A stretch of DNA of 64,000 nt from Haematospirillum jordaniae (lineage in GTDB: Bacteria; Pseudomonadota; Alphaproteobacteria; Rhodospirillales; Rhodospirillaceae), in NCBI RefSeq assembly GCF_001611975.1, contig NZ_CP014525.1:1542001-1606000 (forward strand), given 5' to 3'. Below are positions 16,613-25,703 of this stretch, piece by piece. Below the pieces are notes generated by a model, which saw nothing but the letters and a program-made list of their open reading frames with translations, was not told where the DNA came from and ran no database searches. Every line of letters starts with the position of its first letter. The stretch's first letter is position 1. The position numbers and the translations under genes were made by a program.

Positions 16613-17746
16613 ATGACTGAAAGAATTCATCACTTCCTTGAAACCCGCCGTCCCGAGGGCCCTTGTCTAGTTGTGGACCTTGATGTGGTCCGTGCCAATT
16701 ACCAAGCATTTGCCACGTGCTTGCCCGATGCGCGTGTTTTCTATGCTATAAAGGCCAACCCGGCCCCGGAGATCCTGTCGCTTCTGGCAGGTCTTGGGTC
16801 GTGTTTCGATGCGGCTTCGGTCCCCGAGATCGAAATGGCGCTGGCAGCAGGGGCAACGCCGGATCGTATTTCCTATGGAAACACGATCAAGAAAGAAGCC
16901 GATATTGCCCGGGCCTATCAGATGGGCATAACGCTTTTTGCGTTTGATGCCCGTGAGGAGCTGGAGAAAATTGCCCGTGTTGCCCCTGGGGCGCGAGTGT
17001 TTTGCCGTATTCTGTTCGACTGTGAAGGGGCAGAGTGGCCCTTGTCCCGCAAATTCGGCTGCGAGCCCGAGATGGCTGTTGAGCTTATGGTCTATGCCCA
17101 TGCGCTTGGCCTGCGTGCCTACGGGATTTCCTTCCATGTTGGATCACAGCAGAGTGATGTTGGATCTTATGATCGTGCTTTGGAGCATGTGGCGGAAATT
17201 TTCCAGGCCTTGTCGGAAAAAGGCATCGACCTCTCCATGGTCAATATGGGAGGGGGGTTTCCGGCTCGTTACCTGCGCGATATTCCCGACGTTGACAGTT
17301 ACGCTCGTGCAATCAGCGATGCCTTGCACCGGCATTTCCGGAATCGTATGCCGGAAACAATTATTGAGCCTGGCCGTGGCATGGTCGGCAACGCAGGTAT
17401 TTTGCAGGCCGAAGTCGTTCTGATTTCAAGAAAGTCGTCCCGTCCGGATGAATTGCGCTGGGTGTATCTGGATATCGGAAAATTTGGCGGGCTTGCGGAA
17501 ACAATGGGGGAAGCCATTCGTTATCCCATTCACACGCCGCGTGATGGCGCAGAGCTGGCACCGTGTGTCTTGGCGGGTCCTACGTGTGATTCCGCCGATG
17601 TGCTTTATGAACATACGCCTTATCCCTTGCCTGTTTCCTTAGAAATTGGAGACAAGGTGCTGATAGGGTCTGCCGGTGCTTATACCACGACATATTCGGC
17701 CGTTGCTTTCAACGGCTTCCCCCCACTACAAGCGTTTTATATCTGA
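16613..17746 (+). CDS. Ornithine decarboxylase, type III PLP fold
   Basis: PLP-dependent decarboxylase of the alanine-racemase-fold group IV family, converting ornithine (possibly also lysine) to the diamine putrescine. The PLP lysine lies in FYAIKANPAPEIL. Other marks are HVGSQQ, MGGGFP, the phosphate-binding EPGRGMVGNAG, and the dimer-interface catalytic Cys/Asp in AGPTCDSADVLYE. The 377-residue length is that of short bacterial/alphaproteobacterial ODCs. ATG 16613 is where homology starts, and upstream in-frame codons fall inside the structured leader. A terminator follows, then homospermidine synthase, which uses putrescine. The gene is called speC or speF in different lineages, so no symbol is given. 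Confidence 0.9.
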   Translation: MTERIHHFLETRRPEGPCLVVDLDVVRANYQAFATCLPDARVFYAIKANPAPEILSLLAGLGSCFDAASVPEIEMALAAGATPDRISYGNTIKKEADIARAYQMGITLFAFDAREELEKIARVAPGARVFCRILFDCEGAEWPLSRKFGCEPEMAVELMVYAHALGLRAYGISFHVGSQQSDVGSYDRALEHVAEIFQALSEKGIDLSMVNMGGGFPARYLRDIPDVDSYARAISDALHRHFRNRMPETIIEPGRGMVGNAGILQAEVVLISRKSSRPDELRWVYLDIGKFGGLAETMGEAIRYPIHTPRDGAELAPCVLAGPTCDSADVLYEHTPYPLPVSLEIGDKVLIGSAGAYTTTYSAVAFNGFPPLQAFYI

Positions 17747-17770
17747 ACACGATGTTATTCTTTGATTCGA

Positions 17771-17803
17771 CTGCCCCGAACCATGGTCCGGGGCAGTTTT
17801 TTT
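17771..17803 (+). terminator. Intrinsic terminator after ornithine decarboxylase
   Basis: CTGCCCCG (17771-17778) pairs with CGGGGCAG (17789-17796), followed by seven Ts. It separates the decarboxylase from homospermidine synthase, so the latter needs its own promoter. Confidence 0.88.
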
Positions 17804-17943
17804 ACGTCACTTTTGCACTTCCAGCAGTCGTGGGTCTCCATGTATAGATAGCCTGATATACCTATGGTGGTTTCATTGGGCATTGTATTCCAGTGTGGGG
17901 TTGGCCTTGGGCTGCTTCAGTTTTTTCAGGGGTTGGGCATTCT

Positions 17944-19365
17944 ATGGAGTATGTGCCTAGGCAGACGGTTTTTAACGGTCCTATAGTCATTATTGGCTTT
18001 GGTGGCATCGGTCAGGGCTTCTTGCCGCTTCTGTTCAGGCACATCGATCTGCCAATCAAGGACGTCACTGTTGTCAGTGCAGATGACAGGGGGCGGGATA
18101 TCGCCGAAGAAATGGGCGTGCGCTTTATCCAGCAGGCACTGGATGCCGACAACTTGCGGCAGACCTTGGCCCATCTGTTGCAGGGGCGGAATGGTTTTAT
18201 CGTGAACCTGTCGGTGAATGTCAGTTCGGTCGCCTTGGTTTCCCTGGCCCGGGAATGGGGTGCCCTTTACATTGATACCTGTATAGAGCCTTGGGCTGGT
18301 GGATATACGGACCCGGCCGCTTCTCCGGCTCAGAGGAGCAACTATGCCCTCCGGGAAGAGGCCATTCTGATGGCAGGCCAGTATGGGAAAGGGCCGACGG
18401 CCCTGTTGGCCCATGGCGCCAATCCTGGACTGGTCAGCCATTTTGTTAAGCGGGCCTTGTTGCACATCGCACGTGATACCGGTGTTGCCGCTACAGTCCC
18501 AAGAGAGCGTACGGGGTGGGCCTTGTTGGCGCAAAAGCTGGGTATAAAAGGCATTCATATTGCAGAGCGGGATACCCAGCGATCGGCGCGTCCGAAAGAG
18601 CGGATGACGTTTGTGAATACCTGGTCTGTTGATGGATTTATTGCAGAAGGTCTGCAACCAGCAGAGCTGGGATGGGGAACGCATGAGAAGTCTTTGCCAC
18701 AAGGTGGGCATTGTCATGACTTTGGCTGCAAGGCCTCCATTTGGCTGGATCGCCCTGGAGCGGCTGTTCGGGTGCGTACGTGGACGCCGTGCGAGGGACC
18801 GTTTGTCGGGTTCCTGATTACCCATAATGAATCTATTTCATTGGCGGATTATCTGACGGTCCATGATGGAGACCGTGTTGTGTATCGCCCTACATGTCAC
18901 TACGCCTATCACCCTTGCGATGCCGCTGTTCTCAGCCTGCATGAGCTTGCAGGAAAAGGGTGGGATGCCCCGCAGGCACCGGTGCAGATTGTTGATGCTA
19001 TTCAGGATGGGCATGATGAGTTGGGTGTCTTGTTATTCGGACATCAGAAGAATGCCTACTGGTATGGATCACGGCTTGATATTGCAACGGCGCGTGGTTT
19101 GGCCCCTTTCCAGAATGCAACGGGGCTACAGGTTACGGCAGCTGTACTAGCTGGCGTTGTATGGGCTATCGAGAATCCGGATGCCGGTATCCTTGAAGCA
19201 GAAGCTTTACCGCATGAACATATACTGTCTCTTGCAGATCCCTATCTTGGTATTGTGGAGGGTGTATATACGTCATGGACGCCTTTGAACGGACGTAGTC
19301 GTTTCTTCGATGAATGCTTGGACCGTGATGATCCGTGGCAATTCCGGAATGTTATTGTTTCCTGA
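17944..19365 (+). CDS. hss: Homospermidine synthase
   Basis: Cytoplasmic NAD-dependent enzyme that makes sym-homospermidine from two putrescines (or putrescine and spermidine). The 473 residues show the N-terminal Rossmann motif IIGFGGIGQGFLPLL, then NLSVNVSSVAL, YIDTCIEPWAGGY and the substrate-site segment LLAHGANPGLVSHFVK. These are characteristic of bacterial Hss. ATG 17944 has GGGG about ten bases upstream and is preferred to upstream in-frame codons. Its position directly after ornithine decarboxylase fits a putrescine-to-homospermidine route, the usual main polyamine pathway of alphaproteobacteria. Confidence 0.93.
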   Translation: MEYVPRQTVFNGPIVIIGFGGIGQGFLPLLFRHIDLPIKDVTVVSADDRGRDIAEEMGVRFIQQALDADNLRQTLAHLLQGRNGFIVNLSVNVSSVALVSLAREWGALYIDTCIEPWAGGYTDPAASPAQRSNYALREEAILMAGQYGKGPTALLAHGANPGLVSHFVKRALLHIARDTGVAATVPRERTGWALLAQKLGIKGIHIAERDTQRSARPKERMTFVNTWSVDGFIAEGLQPAELGWGTHEKSLPQGGHCHDFGCKASIWLDRPGAAVRVRTWTPCEGPFVGFLITHNESISLADYLTVHDGDRVVYRPTCHYAYHPCDAAVLSLHELAGKGWDAPQAPVQIVDAIQDGHDELGVLLFGHQKNAYWYGSRLDIATARGLAPFQNATGLQVTAAVLAGVVWAIENPDAGILEAEALPHEHILSLADPYLGIVEGVYTSWTPLNGRSRFFDECLDRDDPWQFRNVIVS

Positions 19366-19671
19366 TCGGGCCGCACCGTGGTGGTGTGGAATCCTCTGTG
19401 TAACATCCTTGTTCGCGTCTACAAGCCTTCATGAGGGGATGCTATGTGGAACGCCTGTCTATGGCAGATATTTTTTATGGGATTTGTGGACATAGCCTCT
19501 TGAAAAGAGAAGGGGTGACAATGATACTGCGTTATCGTTGATCGTGATGGGTGGCCCGTATTCGTGTTACGGTTCTGGTGCCGCTGGTTATGAAACGATG
19601 GGGAGAGAGCATCTGCCGGTGGGGAAAGCAGGCAGGTGTTTGGCACAAAAAGGTGGGGCCGGGGGGCTTCT
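19366..19671. other. Intergenic region before the cta operon
   Basis: 306 nt with no recognised gene on either strand. It must contain the promoter for ctaC, but no -35/-10 pair stands out. The last 60 nt are purine-rich and G-rich, ending in the GGGG ribosome binding site of ctaC. Confidence 0.4.
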
Positions 19672-20511
19672 ATGCACAGAACACGCGTCGGTTTTGTACC
19701 GGTATTGTCGTTTATGGCGGTTTATTGTTTTTCAGCTGTCCAGGCTCTGGCTGCTGACGGCGGACAGCCGCAGCCTTGGCAGATGGGATACCAAAAGGCC
19801 GCAACCCCGGTCATGGAGCACATCACGTCGCTGCATGATTTCATTACTTGGATTATGGCCGGGGTTGTTGTTCTGGTTCTTGGTTTACTTGGCTATGTGG
19901 CCGTACGTTTCAATGCAAACCGAAACCCGGTGCCAGCAACGTTCAGCCATAATGTGACAGTAGAGGTTCTGTGGACGCTTGTACCTGTTCTTGTATTGAT
20001 CAGTATTGCGGTTCCCTCCTTTCGTCTTCTCTATATGATGGACAAGGCACAGGATGCCGAGATGACCCTGAAAGTAACAGGGCATCAGTGGTACTGGTCT
20101 TATGAATATCCTGATCACGGCGGCTTGTCTTTTGACAGCTTCATGAAGGATGCAGCATCGCTGCAGTCAGGTGATCCACGCCTGCTTGCTGTTGATCGTG
20201 AAGCCGTTGTGCCAGTTGGCACAACAATCCGCGTTCTTCTGACTTCGGAAGATGTTCTACATTCTTGGGCTGTTCCGTCTCTTGGTGTGAAAACCGATAC
20301 AATGCCCGGCCGTTTGAACGAGACTTGGATCCGTATTGAAAAGCCGGGCACCTATTATGGGCAGTGTTCGGAACTATGTGGTGTTCAGCACGGCTTTATG
20401 CCGATTGCTGTCCGTGCTGTTGCAAAAAAAGATTTTGATCGTTGGGTTGCTGCTGAAACGGCCGCGTCAGGGCATGGTGGAGAGAATGTGGTCGCCTTGA
20501 ACGAGCACTAG
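19672..20511 (+). CDS. ctaC: Cytochrome c oxidase subunit II
   Basis: Cu(A)-bearing subunit of the aa3-type terminal oxidase, accepting electrons from cytochrome c. It has an N-terminal signal sequence (residues about 1-28), two transmembrane helices (about 60-85 and 100-122) and a periplasmic cupredoxin domain. The Cu(A) site is complete: the upstream His in HSWAVPSLGVK and the C-x3-C...H...M set in GQCSELCGVQHGFM. No cytochrome c domain is fused. ATG 19672 is chosen for the signal peptide it creates and the G-rich site before it. It is the first gene of ctaC-ctaD-ctaG-ctaE. Confidence 0.95.
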   Translation: MHRTRVGFVPVLSFMAVYCFSAVQALAADGGQPQPWQMGYQKAATPVMEHITSLHDFITWIMAGVVVLVLGLLGYVAVRFNANRNPVPATFSHNVTVEVLWTLVPVLVLISIAVPSFRLLYMMDKAQDAEMTLKVTGHQWYWSYEYPDHGGLSFDSFMKDAASLQSGDPRLLAVDREAVVPVGTTIRVLLTSEDVLHSWAVPSLGVKTDTMPGRLNETWIRIEKPGTYYGQCSELCGVQHGFMPIAVRAVAKKDFDRWVAAETAASGHGGENVVALNEH

Positions 20512-20569
20512 CAACAGCTGTACGCCGAGACAACAAACACGATACAAGAAACGCAAGGGGAAAAGCGTT

Positions 20570-22186
20570 ATGGAAAGTCATACGGTAGCTGCGCATTCCG
20601 GGGGGCACGGACATGCTTCGCCGACAGGGTGGAAGCGATGGGTTTATTCAACCAACCACAAGGACATTGGCACCATGTATCTGGTGTTCGCTGTCGTGGC
20701 TGGATTGATTGGGTCTGCTATGTCATTAGCCATACGGGCCGAGCTGCATGCACCGGGGATGCAGGTCTTTGGTGATAATTACCAAAGCTATAATGTGTTT
20801 CTGACATCCCATGGTCTTATCATGATTTTCTTCATGGTTATGCCTGGTCTGATCGGCGGATTTGGCAACTGGTTTGTGCCGTTGATGATCGGTGCGCCGG
20901 ATATGGCTTTTCCGCGTATGAACAACATCAGCTTCTGGCTGTTGCCGCCATCCTTCCTTTTGCTGGTTATTGCGGGTCTCAGCGGTCTTGGTCCCGGTAC
21001 GGGTTGGACCTTGTATCCTCCGCTGTCGACCTTGGGACATATGGGGGAGCGTGCGGTTGATCTTTCCATTCTGGCCCTGCACATCGCGGGTGTTAGTTCC
21101 ATCCTCGGGGCTATCAATTTCCTTGTGACAATCATCAACATGCGGGCACCGGGTATGACCATGCACCGTATGCCTTTGTTTGTGTGGTCTATGCTGGTTA
21201 CAGCGTTCTTGCTTGTCTTCAGTTTGCCTGTTCTGGCCGGTGCTCTGACCATGCTGCTGACAGACCGGAACTTTGGTACGGCGTTTTTTGATCCTGCGGG
21301 TGGTGGTGACCCGATGCTTTACCAGCACTTGTTCTGGTTTTTTGGGCACCCCGAAGTCTATATCATGATTCTCCCGGCATTTGGTATTATCAGCCATATT
21401 GTTTCAACGTTCTCCAGAAAGCCTGTGTTTGGTTATCTGGGCATGGCGTACGCAATGGTTTCTATCGGCCTTGTTGGCTTTTTGGTCTGGGCACATCATA
21501 TGTACTCAACCGGACTTGCCGTGAATACCCGCGCCTATTTTACGGCCGCTACCATGGCCATTGCTGTTCCCACCGGCATCAAGGTGTTTTCTTGGATTGC
21601 TACGATGTGGGGAGGCTCCATTCGCTTTACCGCCTCCATGCTGTATGCGATCGGCTTTATTTTTCTGTTTACGATCGGTGGGGTGACAGGGGTTGTTCTG
21701 GCCAATGCCGGTGTCGATATTTCCCTGCATGATACTTACTATGTTGTGGCCCATTTCCATTATGTCCTGTCTCTGGGCGCCTTGTTTGCCATGTTTGCGG
21801 CCTTTTACTACTGGATTGGCAAGATGAGCGGGCGCCAGTATCCGGAACGCCTTGGTCAGGTGCAGTTCTGGGTGATGTTCATCGGGGTCAATTTGACCTT
21901 CTTCCCTCAGCACTTTCTGGGTATTTCCGGCATGCCACGGCGTATCCCTGATTACCCGGATGCTTATGCAGGATGGAATATGGTGTCTTCTATAGGCTCC
22001 TATATTTCTGGTTTGGGCGCAGTTCTGTTCTTGGTGGTTATTTGGCGTACCTTTGCGGCCGGTGCCCGTGCAGAAGCCAATCCATGGGGTGAAGGGGCAA
22101 CCACCTTGGAATGGACCTTGTCCAGCCCTCCGCCGGAGCATTGCTTTGAAACCCCGCCGCATATTGCTCCGGCCGGTGGTCACTGA
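20570..22186 (+). CDS. ctaD: Cytochrome c oxidase subunit I
   Basis: Twelve-helix catalytic subunit (538 residues) holding heme a, heme a3 and Cu(B). Seen are WVYSTNHKDIGTMYL at the N-terminus, the Cu(B) His/cross-linked Tyr motif in FGHPEVYIMILPAFG (with the proton-channel Glu of A-type oxidases), the WAHHMYSTGL pair of Cu(B) histidines, and the heme ligands in HDTYYVVAHFHYVLS. The gene follows ctaC after 58 nt and ends 2 nt before ctaG. Confidence 0.97.
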   Translation: MESHTVAAHSGGHGHASPTGWKRWVYSTNHKDIGTMYLVFAVVAGLIGSAMSLAIRAELHAPGMQVFGDNYQSYNVFLTSHGLIMIFFMVMPGLIGGFGNWFVPLMIGAPDMAFPRMNNISFWLLPPSFLLLVIAGLSGLGPGTGWTLYPPLSTLGHMGERAVDLSILALHIAGVSSILGAINFLVTIINMRAPGMTMHRMPLFVWSMLVTAFLLVFSLPVLAGALTMLLTDRNFGTAFFDPAGGGDPMLYQHLFWFFGHPEVYIMILPAFGIISHIVSTFSRKPVFGYLGMAYAMVSIGLVGFLVWAHHMYSTGLAVNTRAYFTAATMAIAVPTGIKVFSWIATMWGGSIRFTASMLYAIGFIFLFTIGGVTGVVLANAGVDISLHDTYYVVAHFHYVLSLGALFAMFAAFYYWIGKMSGRQYPERLGQVQFWVMFIGVNLTFFPQHFLGISGMPRRIPDYPDAYAGWNMVSSIGSYISGLGAVLFLVVIWRTFAAGARAEANPWGEGATTLEWTLSSPPPEHCFETPPHIAPAGGH

Positions 22187-22188
22187 CC

Positions 22189-22836
22189 ATGTGCGGGGGG
22201 GAAGCGCGGATACTTGGCTATCCTGCTGTGCGGGATCACAGGCGGGCTAATATCCGTGCTGCCCTCCTGTTTGCTGGCTTGGCCGTTGTTATGATCGGTG
22301 TTGCGTTTGCGGCAGTTCCGGCTTATCGGATGATTTGTGCCTTGACCGGACTGGAGGGAACTCCCCGTATTGGTCAAGCCTCTGGCGAGATTGGTGCGCG
22401 TCTGGTCAAGGTGCGGTTTGACGCCAATATCAACCGCGATATGCCATGGCGGTTTGTTCCCTTGGATCGGGAGGTCACTGTCCGTGTGGGGGAACCTGTT
22501 CTGGTGCACTACCGGGCAACCAATACATCCGCCGCAGCGGTTTCGGGTACAGCCACGTTCAATGTAACACCAATGAAGGCGGCCCAGTATTTTGTGAAGC
22601 AGGAATGCTTCTGTTTTGTGGAGCAGCGGCTGGAGCCAGGTCAATCCATGGACATGCCCGTTCTGTTCAGTATTGACCCAGCCATGGATTCGGACCAACA
22701 CGTCAATGATGTTGGAACCATGACCTTGTCCTACACGTTTTTCCGGATTCCTGAGGGAGAGAGCGATTCTGCAGCTTCTTTCCCTGTGGATCAGCCGGAT
22801 GGAATGCCTGTCCCCACGTCATCAGGAGTCTTGTGA
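22189..22836 (+). CDS. ctaG: Cytochrome oxidase assembly protein CtaG/Cox11
   Basis: Copper chaperone delivering Cu to Cu(B) of subunit I. It has one N-terminal transmembrane helix (about 25-45) and a periplasmic immunoglobulin-like domain with the diagnostic copper motif CFCF in QECFCFVEQRLEPGQ. The 215-residue length is normal. It starts 2 nt after ctaD, and its stop overlaps the ctaE start. In many alphaproteobacteria ctaB (heme O synthase) sits between ctaD and ctaG, and it is absent here. Confidence 0.94.
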   Translation: MCGGEARILGYPAVRDHRRANIRAALLFAGLAVVMIGVAFAAVPAYRMICALTGLEGTPRIGQASGEIGARLVKVRFDANINRDMPWRFVPLDREVTVRVGEPVLVHYRATNTSAAAVSGTATFNVTPMKAAQYFVKQECFCFVEQRLEPGQSMDMPVLFSIDPAMDSDQHVNDVGTMTLSYTFFRIPEGESDSAASFPVDQPDGMPVPTSSGVL

Positions 22837-23636
22837 TGAGTCATGCCGCGTCAGCCCGCAGCCATCCGTTTCACATCATAGATCCCAGCCCGTGGCCGGT
22901 CCTTGGTTCCTTGGGGGTCCTTGTCATGGCATGGGGTGGCGTTGACTATATGCACGGTGAGACCCCTTTCATACTGCTGTGTGGTTTGGGCTTGGTTCTG
23001 TTGACTATGGTTCTATGGTGGCGGGATGTGATTCGGGAAAGCCGTATTGACAGGGCCCATACCCCACCGGTGGTAACTGGTCTTCAAATGGGCATGGCTT
23101 TGTTTATCGGTTCTGAAGTTATGTTCTTCGTGGCGTTCTTCTGGGCCTATTTTCATAATGCTCTGCATTTCAGTCCCGTTATTGGTGGGGTCTGGCCTCC
23201 TGCTGGTATTGAAACAGCGCATGCCTTCGGGCTTCCGCTGGCGAATACTCTGATATTGGTGACATCCGGTCTGACCCTGATGTGGGGTAAGGGTGGCATT
23301 GCCCTGCGGCAGCGGTGGCGCCTTGTGGCGGGTTTGGCTGCTAGTATCGCCCTCGGTCTGGTTTTCCTAGGGTTTCAGGCGTGGGAGTACGGTCTTCTGA
23401 CATATAGTTTCCGCGAGGGTATTTTTCCTTCCACGTTTTATATGGCTACAGGTTTCCATGGTTTTCACGTGTTCATAGGGGTTTGCATGCTGAGCGTCAT
23501 GCTGGTGCGGGCCTTGTTGGGCCATTTTGATGGCCCCAAGCATCTGGGGTTCCAGTTCGCCGAGTGGTACTGGCACTTTGTTGATGTCGTTTGGATTTTC
23601 TTGTTTGTTTTTCTTTATTGGTGGGTTGGGCTCTGA
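22836..23636 (+). CDS. ctaE: Cytochrome c oxidase subunit III
   Basis: Seven-helix subunit III (266 residues) that stabilises the catalytic core and supports proton uptake. Typical segments are HPFHIIDPSPWPVLGS, GSEVMFFVAFFWAYFH, the FxEGIFPSTFY-type REGIFPSTFYMATGFHGFHV, and the C-terminal WYWHFVDVVWIFLF. The ATG at 22836 overlaps the ctaG stop by one base (TGATG). A GTG three bases upstream is an alternative. AGGAG precedes both. A terminator follows. Confidence 0.96.
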   Translation: MSHAASARSHPFHIIDPSPWPVLGSLGVLVMAWGGVDYMHGETPFILLCGLGLVLLTMVLWWRDVIRESRIDRAHTPPVVTGLQMGMALFIGSEVMFFVAFFWAYFHNALHFSPVIGGVWPPAGIETAHAFGLPLANTLILVTSGLTLMWGKGGIALRQRWRLVAGLAASIALGLVFLGFQAWEYGLLTYSFREGIFPSTFYMATGFHGFHVFIGVCMLSVMLVRALLGHFDGPKHLGFQFAEWYWHFVDVVWIFLFVFLYWWVGL

Positions 23637-23669
23637 TTGCAGGCTCATCCCTGAAAAATATGTATCATG

Positions 23670-23698
23670 CAGGCCGGGGAAGACACCCGGCCTGTTTC
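23670..23698 (+). terminator. Intrinsic terminator of the cta operon
   Basis: CAGGCCGGG (23670-23678) pairs perfectly with CCCGGCCTG (23686-23694), followed by TTTC. It lies 34 nt after the ctaE stop and overlaps the upstream extension of the mnmC frame, arguing for the later mnmC start. Confidence 0.75.
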
Positions 23699-23735
23699 GT
23701 GGCAGGGTGCGGCCGTTGCAGGCAACGGAGTTCTT

Positions 23736-25703
23736 ATGCGCGATACCTTGGGTGATCCCCGTCTAGTCTGGCGGGATGACGAGACGCCGGTTTCCGGTGT
23801 TTTTGATGATGTTTATTTCTCGGTGGATGGCGGAGATGCCGAAAGTCGTCACGTGTTCTTGGACGGGTGCGATCTTCCCCGATCCTGGCAAGGGCGGGCG
23901 CACTATACCATTGCTGAAACTGGTTTTGGTACGGGTCTGAACTTTCTGCTGACATGGAAGGCGTGGCTGGATGATCCTGCCCGCAGCCAGTTTCTAGACT
24001 ATGTTTCTGTCGAAGGTTTTCCCTTGCCCAAGGATGCCTTGTGCCGCGCCTTGTCTGCGTTTCCTGCCCTTGCGCCCTTGGCAGAGCAACTGGTTGCTGT
24101 TTGGCCCCGGGCTTTCCAGGGTGCCCATGTGCTGATGTTTGCAGAGGGCAGGGTGCGTCTTCACCTGCGGTTTGGGGAGGTTGGTACGGCTTTGGCCAGA
24201 TTGTCAGCCCGCGTTGATGCCTGGTTTCTGGATGGTTTTGCGCCATCCCGCAATCCAGATATGTGGCGTTCCGAGGTGTTGCAATCTGTTGCATCCTTGT
24301 CTGTGCCCGGGGCACGCCTTGCCAGCTTTACGGCTGCGGGGCCGGTACGGCGTACGCTGGAGTCCTTGGGGTTTCGTGTCGAGAAACGTCGAGGCTATGG
24401 GCGCAAGCGCGAATGTATTGCAGCCGTCTTGCAGCAGTCATTACCGTCTTGTCCGCATCCTTGGTTTAGGCGCCCGGCTCCTTTGCGTGCCGGAGCACGC
24501 ATTGCCATTATCGGTGCGGGAATAGGGGGGTGTAGTGCCGCTGCCGCCCTGAAACGCCGCGACTTTGATCCAATCTTGGTTGATCGTGCCGGACAGGTGG
24601 GGCAGGGTGCCTCGGGAAACCCATGTGGTTTGCTGAAGCCGCGCCTGACCTTGGATCAGGGTATACACGGCCGCTTTTATGGCTTGGCTTTCCTGCATAC
24701 CCTGCGCGTTATGGCCGAGCTTGAAAAGACGTGGCCGGATCTGGTGATTGGCCGGGGTATTTTATCGGTGGCCCGCAGTGATGATGAATACGGGAAAATG
24801 GCGGCTCTTGCTCCTACCCTGCCGCCGGGGGTCGCTGTTCCGGTTGATGCTGTAGAGGCGCATGCCCTTGCCGGTATCGGCGTGTCTTCGTCGCCCGGTG
24901 GCTTGTGGTTTCCCGATGCCTTGTCCATCCGCCCCTTGTCTGTGTGTCAGGCCCTGAGTGCAGACATTCCCTTGGTGCAGGGTGAGGTTACGGCCTTGGA
25001 CAGAACGGCCTCCGGATGGCTTCTGAAAGGAACAGGTATCGAAGCCGATGCTGTTGTACTGGCGGCAGGTCCTTATCTTCCCCGTCTTTGTCCGGAGGCT
25101 GACCTGCCTGTACGGGCAAACCGCGGGCATATTTCCTTTATGCCGGAGGTTCCGGGGTTACCCGATGTTGCCTTGTCTTTTGGCGGGTATCTGTCCCCGG
25201 CTGTATCTGGTACCGGTGATGCGGGCCGTATGCGGGTACTGGGGGCAACCTATGACCGATGGATTGATATTGGCGATAACAGCTGGGCGATGGAACGGGC
25301 CGATGATGCGCGCCGGTCTCTTGATCTACTTGGCAATCATGTGCCGACCGTGGCAGATCGTTGGCAGGGCAGGGAGCCGTGTGGCGGGCGAATTTCGCTG
25401 AGGGCGACCATTGCCGACCACATGCCGATGGTTGGGCCCTTGTTTCGGGTAAAGGACTGGCAGGAAGCATACCGCGACCTGCATCATGGCCGCTCCGGGA
25501 CTTCGTACCCCCAGGCTCCCTTGATTGATGGCCTGTATGTCCTAGGTGCCCTTGGATCCCGGGGCTTTCAGACGGCTTTCCTTTTGGCGGAGGCATTGGG
25601 GGCCTTGTGTGATGGCTCCCCCTTGCCCCTAGATACCGATTTGTATGAGGCGTTGCACCCTGGTCGTTTTGCAATACGTGCGCTTCGTCGCCGACCCCGG
25701 TGA
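23736..25703 (+). CDS. mnmC: Bifunctional tRNA wobble-uridine enzyme MnmC
   Basis: Catalyses the last two steps of mnm5(s2)U formation at the tRNA wobble position. Residues 1 to about 235 are the SAM-dependent methyltransferase domain MnmC2 (VFLDGCDLP, ETGFGTGLNFLLTW, WFLDGFAPSRNPDMW). From about 250 on is the FAD oxidase MnmC1 (IIGAGIGGCSAAAAL, QGASGNPCGLLKPRL, and the C-terminal LGALGSRGFQTAFLLAE). The fusion and the 655-residue length are as in E. coli. ATG 23736 is chosen because GGAG precedes it and the cta terminator lies upstream. The stop is immediately adjacent to the stop of the opposing gene. Confidence 0.93.
   Translation: MRDTLGDPRLVWRDDETPVSGVFDDVYFSVDGGDAESRHVFLDGCDLPRSWQGRAHYTIAETGFGTGLNFLLTWKAWLDDPARSQFLDYVSVEGFPLPKDALCRALSAFPALAPLAEQLVAVWPRAFQGAHVLMFAEGRVRLHLRFGEVGTALARLSARVDAWFLDGFAPSRNPDMWRSEVLQSVASLSVPGARLASFTAAGPVRRTLESLGFRVEKRRGYGRKRECIAAVLQQSLPSCPHPWFRRPAPLRAGARIAIIGAGIGGCSAAAALKRRDFDPILVDRAGQVGQGASGNPCGLLKPRLTLDQGIHGRFYGLAFLHTLRVMAELEKTWPDLVIGRGILSVARSDDEYGKMAALAPTLPPGVAVPVDAVEAHALAGIGVSSSPGGLWFPDALSIRPLSVCQALSADIPLVQGEVTALDRTASGWLLKGTGIEADAVVLAAGPYLPRLCPEADLPVRANRGHISFMPEVPGLPDVALSFGGYLSPAVSGTGDAGRMRVLGATYDRWIDIGDNSWAMERADDARRSLDLLGNHVPTVADRWQGREPCGGRISLRATIADHMPMVGPLFRVKDWQEAYRDLHHGRSGTSYPQAPLIDGLYVLGALGSRGFQTAFLLAEALGALCDGSPLPLDTDLYEALHPGRFAIRALRRRPR

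Noticed and set aside
17926..18825. A 299-codon minus-strand open frame inside homospermidine synthase
   Set aside because: Fully antisense to a gene with clear family motifs, and the translation is low in hydrophobic core pattern.
20726..21397. A 223-codon minus-strand open frame inside ctaD
   Set aside because: Composition is dominated by His, Arg and Gln, as expected antisense to a membrane protein gene; no motif or start signal supports it.
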